Shown piece by piece: positions 25,397 to 35,463 of a stretch of DNA of 59,947 nt (position 1 is the first letter of the stretch; each line of letters starts with the position of its first letter). Origin of the DNA: Aquisalimonas sp. (GTDB taxonomy: Bacteria > Pseudomonadota > Gammaproteobacteria > Nitrococcales > Aquisalimonadaceae); contig NZ_SKOG01000223.1 of assembly GCF_007120195.1 (NCBI RefSeq), forward strand, positions 1 through 59,947, read 5' to 3'. The position numbers and the translations under genes were made by a program. The notes beneath the pieces were generated by a model. The model ran no database searches. It was not told the origin of the DNA and was given only the letters and a program-made list of their open reading frames with translations.

Positions 25397-26038
25397 ATGA
25401 ATCGAAACGTGATTTCAATTCGGGGACTGCTGTCGATCCTTTTTTTGCTGCTGGCCGGCCTGCTTGCTCCTGCAAGCGGTTTCGCCGACGACGAGGAACG
25501 AGCCACAGCCCTGTTCGCGGGCGGCTGCTTCTGGTGCGTCGAAGAGGCGTTCGACGCGGTCGACGGCGTAGTTGCCACCACGTCCGGCTTCGCGGGCGGG
25601 CATGTCGAGAATCCATCCTATGAACAGGTCGTCGCCGGCGGCACCGGCCACTACGAGAGCGTGCTGGTCGAGTACGACCCCGCGCAGGTCTCGTACGAGG
25701 AACTGCTCTACGCTTTCTGGCGCAATGTCGACCCGCTCGACGGCGGGGGACAGTTCTGCGACCGGGGCGACCACTACCGCGCGGCCATCTTTGCCGGCAG
25801 CGAGGACGAATACCGGGCGGCCCGGGCATCAAAGGAAGAGCTGGAGCAGTCCGGGCGCTTCGAGGAACCGATCGCCACGGAGATACTCGACCGGAGCACG
25901 TTCTACCCGGCCGAGGAGTACCACCAGAACTATTATCAGAAGAATCCGCTGCGTTACCGGTTCTACGTGACGAGCTGCCGTCGCTATGCGCGCCTGGATC
26001 AGGTCTGGGGAGACGAGGCCCGGCCGGGGAAGAACTAA
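25397..26038 (+). CDS. msrA: Exported peptide-methionine (S)-S-oxide reductase MsrA
   Basis: A protein of 213 residues with a signal peptide ending near SGFADDEE (about residue 30), followed by the MsrA domain. The catalytic motif GCFWC gives Cys44 as nucleophile. Typical motifs follow: TSGFAGGHVENPSYEQV, GTGHYESVLVEYDP, and DRGDHYRAAIF (usually DxGxQYRS). Together with MsrB it would repair both diastereomers of methionine sulfoxide outside the cytoplasm. A C-terminal Cys in VTSCRRY could serve as the resolving residue. Confidence 0.94.
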   Translation: MNRNVISIRGLLSILFLLLAGLLAPASGFADDEERATALFAGGCFWCVEEAFDAVDGVVATTSGFAGGHVENPSYEQVVAGGTGHYESVLVEYDPAQVSYEELLYAFWRNVDPLDGGGQFCDRGDHYRAAIFAGSEDEYRAARASKEELEQSGRFEEPIATEILDRSTFYPAEEYHQNYYQKNPLRYRFYVTSCRRYARLDQVWGDEARPGKN

Positions 26039-26399
26039 TCGTCCGCCACACAACGCCGGGACGCCGCATGAGGGGGCAGGCGTCCATCTTATCACCCGCT
26101 TAGCGGCGCGAAGCCGACGCGAGCAGGACTGGACGCTGACGGCCCGGAAGATCGTCGCATGGAAGCGTCGGCGAAAACAGGGCTGCAATGACGGCCTGAA
26201 GCCGGAGAATGGCGGTGAAACGGCGAAGAGCGAGGCCATCCCATCGGCGGTTGAGAAGGTCCGGCGCAAGGAGGACGAAAAGCGCATGCGCGGCCGGAGA
26301 CAGGGTCGCGATCGTGGCCGGTAAGTGCGCAGGGGGAGGTGATCAGGGCAGAAAGCACCGGCAGCTGCGGCCGCCCTTGATTGTGCGTTCGGGAAATCT
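26039..26399. other. Spacer downstream of msrA, nothing recognised
   Basis: About 360 bases. Frames on both strands are open but carry no family features; a minus-strand reading (LLNRRWDGLALRRFTAILRLQAVIAAL) could be the tail of a lost protein. No RNA gene or terminator is evident. Confidence 0.35.
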
Positions 26400-26745
26400 T
26401 CAGCCGTCGGTTAGGGCCGTATGCGCATCGGCAAGTGTGATCATCACCGTCAAAGGATCGACCGGCGAGGCCTGAAATCCGCAGCGCTCGTAAAACCGCC
26501 TCGCGTCCTCGGAAATCGCATGGACCAGGATCGCCCTGATCCCCGCGATATCGGCTGCCTGCATTGTGCGCAGAATGGCGTCTCGCAGAAGCGCCCGCGA
26601 GGCCGCGTCCCTGAAAGTCTGCGTCGATGGCGAGACGGCCGAGCACCATCACCGGCCCAGGGTGCGGCATGTATTGTGGGCACTTTGTGTCTACATGCCG
26701 GATGTGCGGTCGCCCGCCCGGACGGCGTCCGAGCGCTCACAGCTT
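26400..26745 (-). pseudogene. GNAT acetyltransferase remnant, TacT-toxin-like, frameshifted
   Basis: Two frames combine to YMPHPGPVMVLGRLAIDADFQGRGLAG and then, after a shift, DAILRTMQAADIAGIRAILVHAISEDARRFYERCGF, ending ALTDG and stop. The pyrophosphate-binding Q/RxxGxG/A loop is QGRGLAG. This is the C-terminal two-thirds of a GNAT protein of the type paired with DUF1778/TacA antitoxins. The N-terminal part, the antitoxin gene and the frame are lost. It lies between the msr operon and the M48 gene. Confidence 0.75.
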
Positions 26746-26821
26746 CAGCGCCCAAGCGTGTGCAATGGCTTTTAGGGCGGCGGGTTGCCCGCGTTGCCGG
26801 CGCCGGCGCCCAAGCCCGCCA

Positions 26822-28888
26822 TCAGGCCGGGAGCACCGCCGCTGGATCAACGCCCGCATCCGAACCCACCCCTTCCGTGGGTAGAATCAGCGGCACCGGC
26901 AGGTGCAGCGACACCGCCATCACCCGCAACAGTTCCGCCTCGGCGACGGTCACCTGCCCGGCATGTGTGGCGGTAGCCACCAACCCCTTCACGAGGCAGC
27001 GCTTGCCCTCGGCATTCAGCTGCGCCAATGCACCCAGCGCCGTGGTGAGCGCGGCAACCCAGTCCTGCGGCGTCGGCAACGGAGGCGGTCTGAACACGAG
27101 CATGGCGTCCATGCCGGCCTGGTAGGCGCTATGGGCAGCGTCAGCGTCCTCCGGGTGGCCATGACGGGCGAACACAGCCAGCGCGGTCGCCGCGCTGGGC
27201 AGGCACTGATGCAGGGCCCGCGGGCGACCCCGCGCCCTCCGGCCGGGCCGGATTAAATCCTGCAACTGAACTTGCAACAACCGCGCCAGGGCGTATTCGT
27301 GTACCGCGATTTGGCCATCGGCCCGGACCACACGCCCCACCGCGGCGATCAGGCGACGCACATCGGCCACAGACTGCTCGCGCAGCGCCGGGAAGGCCAG
27401 CTCCAGCAGCGGCAATCGGTGCTGGGGCCGGACCACGCGCCCATACTCTGCCAACAGGTGCACCGTCGACGCCCGCACCTCTGCTCCCATCATGTCGCCG
27501 ACGGCGTCCAGCTGCCGCTGGCGGATCGCGAACTCTTCCGAGAGCAGCAGGTAGAGCACCAGCGGGATCACCTCCTCCGGGGCGTGGGCAGCTGCGTTCA
27601 ATCGCTCCGGCACACCGGCCAGCAGGGCCCGGGCCTGGTGGATGCGGGCATCGCCCGCCTGCCCGGTCGCGGCCAGGGCGGCGAGCAGTGCCGCTTCACT
27701 CAGCGTCCCATCCACCTCGGCGCCAAACCGCCCCACGGTCTGACCATCCGTCCCCGCCGACAGCGGCGCCCGGGCGGCCTGATACTCCGCGCGGTGGTGC
27801 TCGCGCATGTCATCGAGCATGGCCTCCCGGACTGCGGCGAGCTCGTTGGCCTGAAACCCGGGGTCGAGTTCGCGAATGCGCTGCATCACCGGCGGATGAG
27901 TGGAGAACAGGGGCAACCACGCGTCCGCGAAACCCAGCCCAGGCGCGAAGAGCATGTGGCTGACTTCGCGCCGGCTCGGCGCCAGCAGCGCGGAGCCCAG
28001 CCGCCGGCCAGCGGCGATCTTCTTCAGCGCACCCGCAAGCCCTTCGGGCTGCCGGGTGAACTGCAGCGCGGCGGCGTCCGCGAGCCATTCCCGCTGCCGG
28101 ACGATGGCCGCCTTGATCAGGCGGCTGCACAGAACGCCGAGCAGCCCGATGCTGTAGAGAACCACGCCAAAGAACAGGGTGTCCGGCGCCCGCGCAGACC
28201 GGGTGTCGCGCGCCGAACGGCTGTGGGCGCGGCGGTGAGGTGGGCCGCTTAGGTAGGACCCACCGGTGATTGCCAGCACCTCGAGGCCGTGCACAATGGC
28301 AATGAGCCGCATGTTCAGGCGGGTATCCCCATTGACGAGATGGCTGAACTCATGGGCGACCACACCCTGGAGTTCCTCCCGGTTGAGCTTCTCGAGCGCC
28401 CCGCGGGTGACCACGATCACGGCATCACTGGGTGAGAAGCCCGCGGCGAACGCGTTGATCCCGGGCTCCTCGCGCATGATGTAAACACCTGGAACGAGGA
28501 CCCCCGCGGCCAGCGCCATCTCCTCGACCACGTTGCGTAAGCGTCGCTCCGCATAATCCGCGGTATTCACCTTGACTGGCACCGCCCCCAAATCCAGGGC
28601 GACCACACGCCCCCCGGCGCGCAGCTTCAGGGACATGCGCAGCATACTGACACCGAGCGCGAGCACAATCACGGCTGTAACGACGGCGAGCACCACCGCG
28701 GCATCCGCCAGGGCCTCCATAAACGAGACCCGCCCGCGCGCACCCAGCAGCAGCTCCGGATACAGGCTCACCAGCACTCCGGCATTGATCAGGGCGATCA
28801 GACCGGCAACCACAATGACAAACAGCACCACCAGATAGCGGGACCGGCGTTGGGCCTGCTCCTGGCGCTCGAAGAAACTGGTCGGCAT
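26822..28888 (-). CDS. M48-family membrane metallopeptidase with long C-terminal extension
   Basis: A protein of 688 residues. Two membrane helices (about 18-40 and 60-90) precede an M48 peptidase domain with the zinc motif VVAHEFSHLVNGD and the third ligand Glu in REWLADAAALQF. A further hydrophobic segment lies between them. The C-terminal ~350 residues include AVGRVVRADGQIAVHEYALARLL, reminiscent of TerB-like helical domains. The start MPTSFFERQEQ follows family practice; an upstream Met in frame is less likely. Substrates are unknown; HtpX-like membrane quality control is the nearest analogy. Copies of its 3' end occur at 11719 and 13722. Confidence 0.85.
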   Translation of the reverse strand: MPTSFFERQEQAQRRSRYLVVLFVIVVAGLIALINAGVLVSLYPELLLGARGRVSFMEALADAAVVLAVVTAVIVLALGVSMLRMSLKLRAGGRVVALDLGAVPVKVNTADYAERRLRNVVEEMALAAGVLVPGVYIMREEPGINAFAAGFSPSDAVIVVTRGALEKLNREELQGVVAHEFSHLVNGDTRLNMRLIAIVHGLEVLAITGGSYLSGPPHRRAHSRSARDTRSARAPDTLFFGVVLYSIGLLGVLCSRLIKAAIVRQREWLADAAALQFTRQPEGLAGALKKIAAGRRLGSALLAPSRREVSHMLFAPGLGFADAWLPLFSTHPPVMQRIRELDPGFQANELAAVREAMLDDMREHHRAEYQAARAPLSAGTDGQTVGRFGAEVDGTLSEAALLAALAATGQAGDARIHQARALLAGVPERLNAAAHAPEEVIPLVLYLLLSEEFAIRQRQLDAVGDMMGAEVRASTVHLLAEYGRVVRPQHRLPLLELAFPALREQSVADVRRLIAAVGRVVRADGQIAVHEYALARLLQVQLQDLIRPGRRARGRPRALHQCLPSAATALAVFARHGHPEDADAAHSAYQAGMDAMLVFRPPPLPTPQDWVAALTTALGALAQLNAEGKRCLVKGLVATATHAGQVTVAEAELLRVMAVSLHLPVPLILPTEGVGSDAGVDPAAVLPA

Positions 28889-29240
28889 CAGCAACTCTCC
28901 CTGGACTGAGCCGCAACCGCGCTTCCAGCAGATCGATTTCCGCTGCTTCGCACGCTCCATGGCTCCCGTTCGCCGCGTTCGCCGGCGCGCTGGCGCAACA
29001 CTTGCGCACCGACACGATGCCCGAATCGCTCAATGATGGCCTTGAACTCGTCCACACTTGGCACGATCAGTAACAGTGATTCGTCATCACGTGCGGCTCT
29101 GGCCGCCCCATCGGCCAACTGCTGACTCACCTCGCGGCGGTCCTGCAAGCCGGTGCACTGCGCTGTGCCTGCGAAGGCGCGGCGGCTGCCGTGCATTGCG
29201 TGTGCTGGCATACTTGGCGAAAGCTCATCCAGGGAAACCC

Positions 29241-29885
29241 ATGAGCGACAACCTGCAAGACCAGCCCCTGCCTTACAACGCGGATGCCGCACAGAGCGAG
29301 CTTGCGCAACGCGATCCGTCGCTCGCAGCGATCATCCAGGAGGTGGGGCCCTTGACGCTACGGCTGCGCGATACGCAGGATCCGTTTCTCGGGCTCCTGC
29401 GGGCGATCGTCTACCAGCAACTGAGCGGGCGTGCTGCCGGCACAATACATGGGCGGGTCAAGGCGCTGTTTGCCGAACACCATCCGACACCGCAGGCTCT
29501 GCTGGCGCTGCCCGAGGCCCAACTCCGCGGTGCCGGGCTGTCGGCGGCAAAAACGGCGGCGGCGCGCGATCTGGCACAGAAAACGGTTGCCGGTGTTGTG
29601 CCGAGCGGCCCGGCGCTGGAGTCGCTCGACAACGACGCCATCATTGAACGCCTGACCACCATTCGCGGCATCGGGCGGTGGACCGTGGAGATGCTGCTGA
29701 TCTTCAATCTCGGGCGCGCAGACATTCTGCCGACCAACGACCTCGGCATCCGCAAAGGCTTCATGGTGACCTACAACACCGACGCGCTGCCGAAACCGGC
29801 TGCGCTGCGCGAGCACGGCCAGCAGTGGGGACCCTGGCGCTCCGTCGCCAGCTGGTATCTCTGGCGCGCGGCTGCGTTACGATGA
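29241..29885 (+). CDS. DNA-3-methyladenine glycosylase (HhH-GPD family)
   Basis: A protein of 214 residues of the AlkA/Mag type. It has FLGLLRAIVYQQLSGRAAGTI, the helix-hairpin-helix LTTIRGIGRWTVEMLLI, and the catalytic Asp in ILPTNDLGIRKGF. It removes alkylated bases such as 3-methyladenine. The start MSDNLQD is preferred to an in-frame upstream Met because family homology begins just after it. It is a single gene, with the divergent M48 gene behind it and a convergent lipoprotein hydrolase after it. With the AlkD-like gene at 19 kb, it is the second alkylation-repair gene in the window. Confidence 0.9.
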   Translation: MSDNLQDQPLPYNADAAQSELAQRDPSLAAIIQEVGPLTLRLRDTQDPFLGLLRAIVYQQLSGRAAGTIHGRVKALFAEHHPTPQALLALPEAQLRGAGLSAAKTAAARDLAQKTVAGVVPSGPALESLDNDAIIERLTTIRGIGRWTVEMLLIFNLGRADILPTNDLGIRKGFMVTYNTDALPKPAALREHGQQWGPWRSVASWYLWRAAALR

Positions 29886-29904
29886 GCCCGGCAAGCGACC
29901 TAGA

Positions 29905-30906
29905 TCAATGGCACAAGACGTCTCTGGCCCCTTGACGATCCACCTCGTGACCGGACGGCAGCTCCCCGTCGACATCCGCGAGCCAGGCGTTGATGTCCTC
30001 GTGCACCTGTTCCGCCTCGGTGTAACGGGTGAGCATATGGTAGCCGCCCGGGTATAACACCATGCGCCACGGTCGTGTTTGCCTATCGGGCAGGCGCCGG
30101 AGCATGAGGCAGATCGGCTCCGCGGGAATGATTTCGTCCTGGTCACCATAGAGAATCAATGTCGGTCCTGGAAGCGCCTGACTGGCCTGCAGCGCGCTAT
30201 CCATGAGGTCGGACAATCCCTCGATCGTGTCGATGCGGGCCTCACGCTGCACCATCGGGTCCTCACGCAGCTCCTCCAGCACGGCCTCGTCATCGGTGGG
30301 CGCGATACCAAGCCCTTGGGCGAGGTCCGCGGACAACCGCATGCCGGGCGTGATGGTCTCCCCGAGCCAGAGACCGAACTGCTGATACCAGGGCATGACT
30401 TCCTCCCCCCAGACCGCCGGGGCAATCAGGATGCTGCCGCCCACAGTCGGCGCGTCTTCGTGGGTCAACGCCAACATGGTCACGGCGCCGCCCATACTCT
30501 TGCCGACCAGAAACAGCGGCTGCTCGGGGTAGCGCTCCTGCAAGAGCCGCGCGGCAACCATGGCATCGTCGACGAGTCGCTGTTCTCCGGCCCAGATTCC
30601 GCGGGGCTCGGTCGCGCCGAAACCGCGCTGATCGTAGGCGTAAAGGGCTACACCCTGCGCTTTAAACCCATCCGCCAGGACGTCGAAAGCACCACCGTAG
30701 TCATTGAAACCGTGTAAGGCGAGCACCACGGCGCGCGGGTCGTCACCGGGAAGCCAGCGGTGCAGGGGTAGGTAGTAGCCGTCAGCGGCGATGATGTGAT
30801 CGGCTGCCAACACGGGCGTCTGCGCGCCCGGCCCGATGGGCCGCTCGGCAGGCCGGGCACAGGCCACGACCAGTAACGCCACAATGAGAATCAACACACG
30901 CAGCAT
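29905..30906 (-). CDS. Alpha/beta-hydrolase lipoprotein (lysophospholipase-like)
   Basis: A protein of 333 residues. The start MLRVLILIVALLVVACARP gives a lipoprotein signal with lipobox VVAC. The alpha/beta-hydrolase core has LALHGFNDYGGAF (oxyanion region), the nucleophile elbow GKSMGG, an Asp in ILYGDQDEIIP and the catalytic His in PGGYHML. This pattern matches the monoglyceride lipase/lysophospholipase group (Hydrolase_4). It is probably attached to an envelope membrane. It is convergent with the glycosylase gene, 19 bases apart. Confidence 0.87.
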   Translation of the reverse strand: MLRVLILIVALLVVACARPAERPIGPGAQTPVLAADHIIAADGYYLPLHRWLPGDDPRAVVLALHGFNDYGGAFDVLADGFKAQGVALYAYDQRGFGATEPRGIWAGEQRLVDDAMVAARLLQERYPEQPLFLVGKSMGGAVTMLALTHEDAPTVGGSILIAPAVWGEEVMPWYQQFGLWLGETITPGMRLSADLAQGLGIAPTDDEAVLEELREDPMVQREARIDTIEGLSDLMDSALQASQALPGPTLILYGDQDEIIPAEPICLMLRRLPDRQTRPWRMVLYPGGYHMLTRYTEAEQVHEDINAWLADVDGELPSGHEVDRQGARDVLCH

Positions 30907-30989
30907 GGGTTGAATCAATAATCCTCGAAAATTTCGGGGCCATTCCCGACGACAGTGGAGTAGGCCATGGGAGTATTCCACCGGTACGA

Positions 30990-31355
30990 TTATTCCGCCA
31001 GTGGGAACATGAGCCGATAGGGATGGGCATCGAATATCACCTCGATGCGTGTAATGCGACCGGCTTCCACCGTGGACCAGTGCACCAGATCCACGGTGAA
31101 CTTCTCGGAAAGCTGCACGTTGAACACGAGAAAATGGCAGACGTCCGGGCCGTCCACAAACACCTTGCGCACGCGAAAGCTGTGCACGATGCTGCTGCTC
31201 ATAAACGACTGGTTGACCAGCGCGTCCGCGCTGTCGAGCGTGCCAATCGGGCTGCGGTAGTGAAAACCGGAATCCGCCAAGTGAGTCCGCGCCCGCTCAT
31301 AGTCGCGCTCCTGGAGGGCCTGCAGGTAGGCATCAACCACTGCTTTCGCATTCAT
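30990..31355 (-). CDS. SnoaL/NTF2-like protein
   Basis: A protein of 121 residues with the compact alpha+beta NTF2-like fold: an N-terminal helix AVVDAYLQALQERDYERARTHLAD, then SGFHYRSPIG, and beta strands VDLVHWSTVEAGRITRIEVIFDAHPYRLMF. The family covers polyketide cyclases, isomerases and many stress proteins, and no reaction can be deduced. It lies upstream of the lipoprotein hydrolase on the same strand (83 bases apart). Confidence 0.75.
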   Translation of the reverse strand: MNAKAVVDAYLQALQERDYERARTHLADSGFHYRSPIGTLDSADALVNQSFMSSSIVHSFRVRKVFVDGPDVCHFLVFNVQLSEKFTVDLVHWSTVEAGRITRIEVIFDAHPYRLMFPLAE

Positions 31356-31443
31356 GGCACCACCGCAACGTCCCCTAGCCCCTCTAGTTTACCTCGCGCT
31401 CGCCGCGACGTCGTCTCCACTGCACGCATGGCTCCAACCCCCA

Positions 31444-33102
<1,659 letters not shown>

Positions 33103-33139
33103 TGTGGGCCCCTCCCCCTGTGTCGCCCTTGGGGATAGC

Positions 33140-33571
33140 CTACAGCGCGTTCAGTGCCTCGGCGACTTGATCGGCGAGCACGTCCAGCTCGTCGACCGGG
33201 TGTAGTAGCAGCGTGTTGCAGACGTTGGCGAGCATTAGATTCAGGCCGCGGTCCTCCAAGCCCCGAACATCCGTGCGGATGCCGATGATGGGCAGCCCCC
33301 TGGCGTAGGCGTAACCCAGCTCCAGGCTGGTGCCGGAATCGGCGTCTGGGCCCTCAAGGATGGTGACCACCACGTCGCTGGCATCGATCATGGCGAGGCA
33401 GTCTTCGAACATCCGCTTGGACCAGTCCTCCCGGTGCAGAAACTGTTGGGCGCGCTCCTGCGGCAGGATGAACTCCACACCCTCGAGACGCCGGCCCACC
33501 GCCTCGGTCAGCTCGCGGTTGAAGCGTCTTTCGGCCAGAGTGAACAGGGCACCGGCAAGGTAACAGCGCAT
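33140..33571 (-). CDS. Nucleoside 2-deoxyribosyltransferase-like protein
   Basis: A protein of 143 residues. The motifs CYLAGALFTLAERRFNREL, CLAMIDASDVVVTILEGPDADSGTSLELGYAYARGLPIIGIRTD match the nucleoside 2-deoxyribosyltransferase family (Rossmann-like), in which a Glu after GTS.E is the nucleophile; here it is in SLELG. The enzymes exchange or hydrolyse the base of deoxynucleosides. The ATG MRCYLAG is preferred to the upstream frame start. It is adjacent to a DUF2452 gene on the same strand. Confidence 0.85.
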   Translation of the reverse strand: MRCYLAGALFTLAERRFNRELTEAVGRRLEGVEFILPQERAQQFLHREDWSKRMFEDCLAMIDASDVVVTILEGPDADSGTSLELGYAYARGLPIIGIRTDVRGLEDRGLNLMLANVCNTLLLHPVDELDVLADQVAEALNAL

Positions 33572-33630
33572 GGTTGTACTGTCTCCAACACGGATCTCAA
33601 TGTGCAAGGGGCCCACTGACCCGCCACGGT

Positions 33631-34209
33631 TTAGCCGCCGGATCTTGCCTGATGCGCCAGCAGCCCGCGGGCCTCGTCGTAGGAGAGTCCACGGATACCG
33701 GAGTGATCCATGGATACCCCCAGGGAGTAGCCCAGGGCATACGCGAAGACCCGCTGGTAGAACGGAAAGCGGGACTCGTGCACCGGCAGGGCGTCATCAA
33801 GGGTGTCAGCGGCTTCCAGAGCGCGCTCGAAACGCGCACGTTTCTCTTCCAGCTCGCGCATGAATACGGGATCTCCGGCCACATCATCCGCCAGCATGAG
33901 CGTCCAGGTCATGTCCTCGTGCAAGCGGCATTCGCCGATGTAGCGTCCGTAGACAATCGGATGCCACTCCTGGGGCGGAACAGGCGAGAGGCGAAAACGG
34001 CCTTCCTTGCGATACATCCAGTAGGCGCGACCAGGTACCGGTTTGAAGTTGAAGTCGCTCTCCAGCACGAATAACGACGTGAACAGCTCCACCGACACCT
34101 GCCCGATGTGCTTTGGCGGCACGGTTGCGACCGCGCGCTGGTTTTCCGTCAGCGCAGCCAGAACCGGCGCCTGGCCCTTGCCCTGCGGGTTGGGATTGTT
34201 CTCATGCAT
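33631..34209 (-). CDS. DUF2452 family protein
   Basis: A protein of 192 residues. The N-terminal NPNPQGKGQAPVL and the following PPKHIGQVSVELFTSLFVLESDFNFKPVPGRAYWMYRKEGRFRLS match DUF2452, an uncharacterised family whose C-terminal helical part resembles this one. It is soluble with no signal. It sits upstream of the deoxyribosyltransferase-like gene and may be co-transcribed (59-base spacing). Confidence 0.8.
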   Translation of the reverse strand: MHENNPNPQGKGQAPVLAALTENQRAVATVPPKHIGQVSVELFTSLFVLESDFNFKPVPGRAYWMYRKEGRFRLSPVPPQEWHPIVYGRYIGECRLHEDMTWTLMLADDVAGDPVFMRELEEKRARFERALEAADTLDDALPVHESRFPFYQRVFAYALGYSLGVSMDHSGIRGLSYDEARGLLAHQARSGG

Positions 34210-34311
34210 AACGCGTTGATTCGAGCTGATGTCGCATAAAGCGGTAGCCCGAGAGCCTAACCCAGGGGGCTGGAATTGTCACCGCTAGACGGTTGGCCCT
34301 TGCACGGCCGC

Positions 34312-35463
34312 TTACCCGCCGTCATTCGTCTCGCCACGACCCTCAAGCCAATCACGGAAACGCTCGTTGATACGGGCATGCACTTGGGCATACCACGTCT
34401 CGTCCTTGCGCACGGCGCGGTGGGCGTTCAACGGGTGGGTGGGGACGTGCAGGCGCATGTCGATACCCGTGGGCTTGTGGGTGGTGACCTGTTCGGCCGC
34501 TGAGCGACGCACCGGGCCGTAAGGCAAATGCCGGGCGAATTCAACCAGGCGGTCCGTGCGCGTGGCAAAACGGATAAACTCGCGGGCGAGGTGGGGATTG
34601 TCGGCGCCGTTGGGTATCACCCAGGTCTCGAACTCCTGGATCTGGCCGTCCCAGAGAATGTCGATGGGCGCTCCCTGGTTCACGATGGCGTCGAAGAAGC
34701 GGCCGTTGAATCCGGACGCCATGACCACCTCACCGTCGGCGAGCAGTTGCACGGGCTCCTCGGCCCCTTCCCACCAGTGAATCGCCTCACCGAGGCTGTC
34801 CAGTCGCCTGAGCGCAAGGCTTAATCCGCGCTCGGTACTTAAAAGGCCATAGAGCTCTTCCAAGGGAACGTTGTAGGAGAGTAACGCCCACTCCAAATTC
34901 GCCGCGGGGGTGCGCTGCAGCGCCCGCGGCCCCGGGAAACCCTCGATGTCAAACAGATGCTTGATGGATGTCGGCCGGTTTCCGGGAAACGCAGTGCGGT
35001 CATAGGCCACCACGGTCGCAAACACAGTATGGGCAATGGCGCACTCGGTGAAGGCGCCCTCGAAGAAATCCTGCCGGGGCGCCGTGCCGTCCGGGGCGGG
35101 GTCCAGAAGCTGGGCATCAAGCGACTGGAGCAGGCCCTGCGCGCAGGCGGCCCGGGCGTCGCTCATGGTCATGTCGATCACATCCCACGGCGGCCCGTCG
35201 CCGTGTGTAGCCTCGCGCAGCGCCTGCAGCCCGCCGGCATACGCGTCCACGCTCACGGGGATGCCGGTGGCCTCGGTGAAGGGCTCGAACAGGGCTTGCG
35301 TCTGTGCCGCCTCGTAGGCTCCACCCCAGCTCAGCACGCGCAGCCTCGGTGTGTCATCGGCGGTATTCTCCCCCGCATGCACGACGCCCAACACAAGCGC
35401 GGCGGCCATCAACAGCGCAGACAAACGGCAACAGTCCCGCCAAACATGCCTATCCTGAGCCAT
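34312..35463 (-). CDS. Periplasmic binding protein, spermidine/putrescine type
   Basis: A protein of 383 residues with a signal peptide ending near VLGVVHAGENT (about residue 30). The solute-binding fold shows LRVLSWGGAYEAAQTQALFEPFTEATGIPV and PWDVIDMTMSDARAACAQGLLQSLD, as in PotD-like proteins of ABC importers. No permease or ATPase genes are nearby, so this is an orphan binding protein. It begins inside the end of the clc gene (14-base overlap), indicating co-transcription. Confidence 0.87.
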   Translation of the reverse strand: MAQDRHVWRDCCRLSALLMAAALVLGVVHAGENTADDTPRLRVLSWGGAYEAAQTQALFEPFTEATGIPVSVDAYAGGLQALREATHGDGPPWDVIDMTMSDARAACAQGLLQSLDAQLLDPAPDGTAPRQDFFEGAFTECAIAHTVFATVVAYDRTAFPGNRPTSIKHLFDIEGFPGPRALQRTPAANLEWALLSYNVPLEELYGLLSTERGLSLALRRLDSLGEAIHWWEGAEEPVQLLADGEVVMASGFNGRFFDAIVNQGAPIDILWDGQIQEFETWVIPNGADNPHLAREFIRFATRTDRLVEFARHLPYGPVRRSAAEQVTTHKPTGIDMRLHVPTHPLNAHRAVRKDETWYAQVHARINERFRDWLEGRGETNDGG

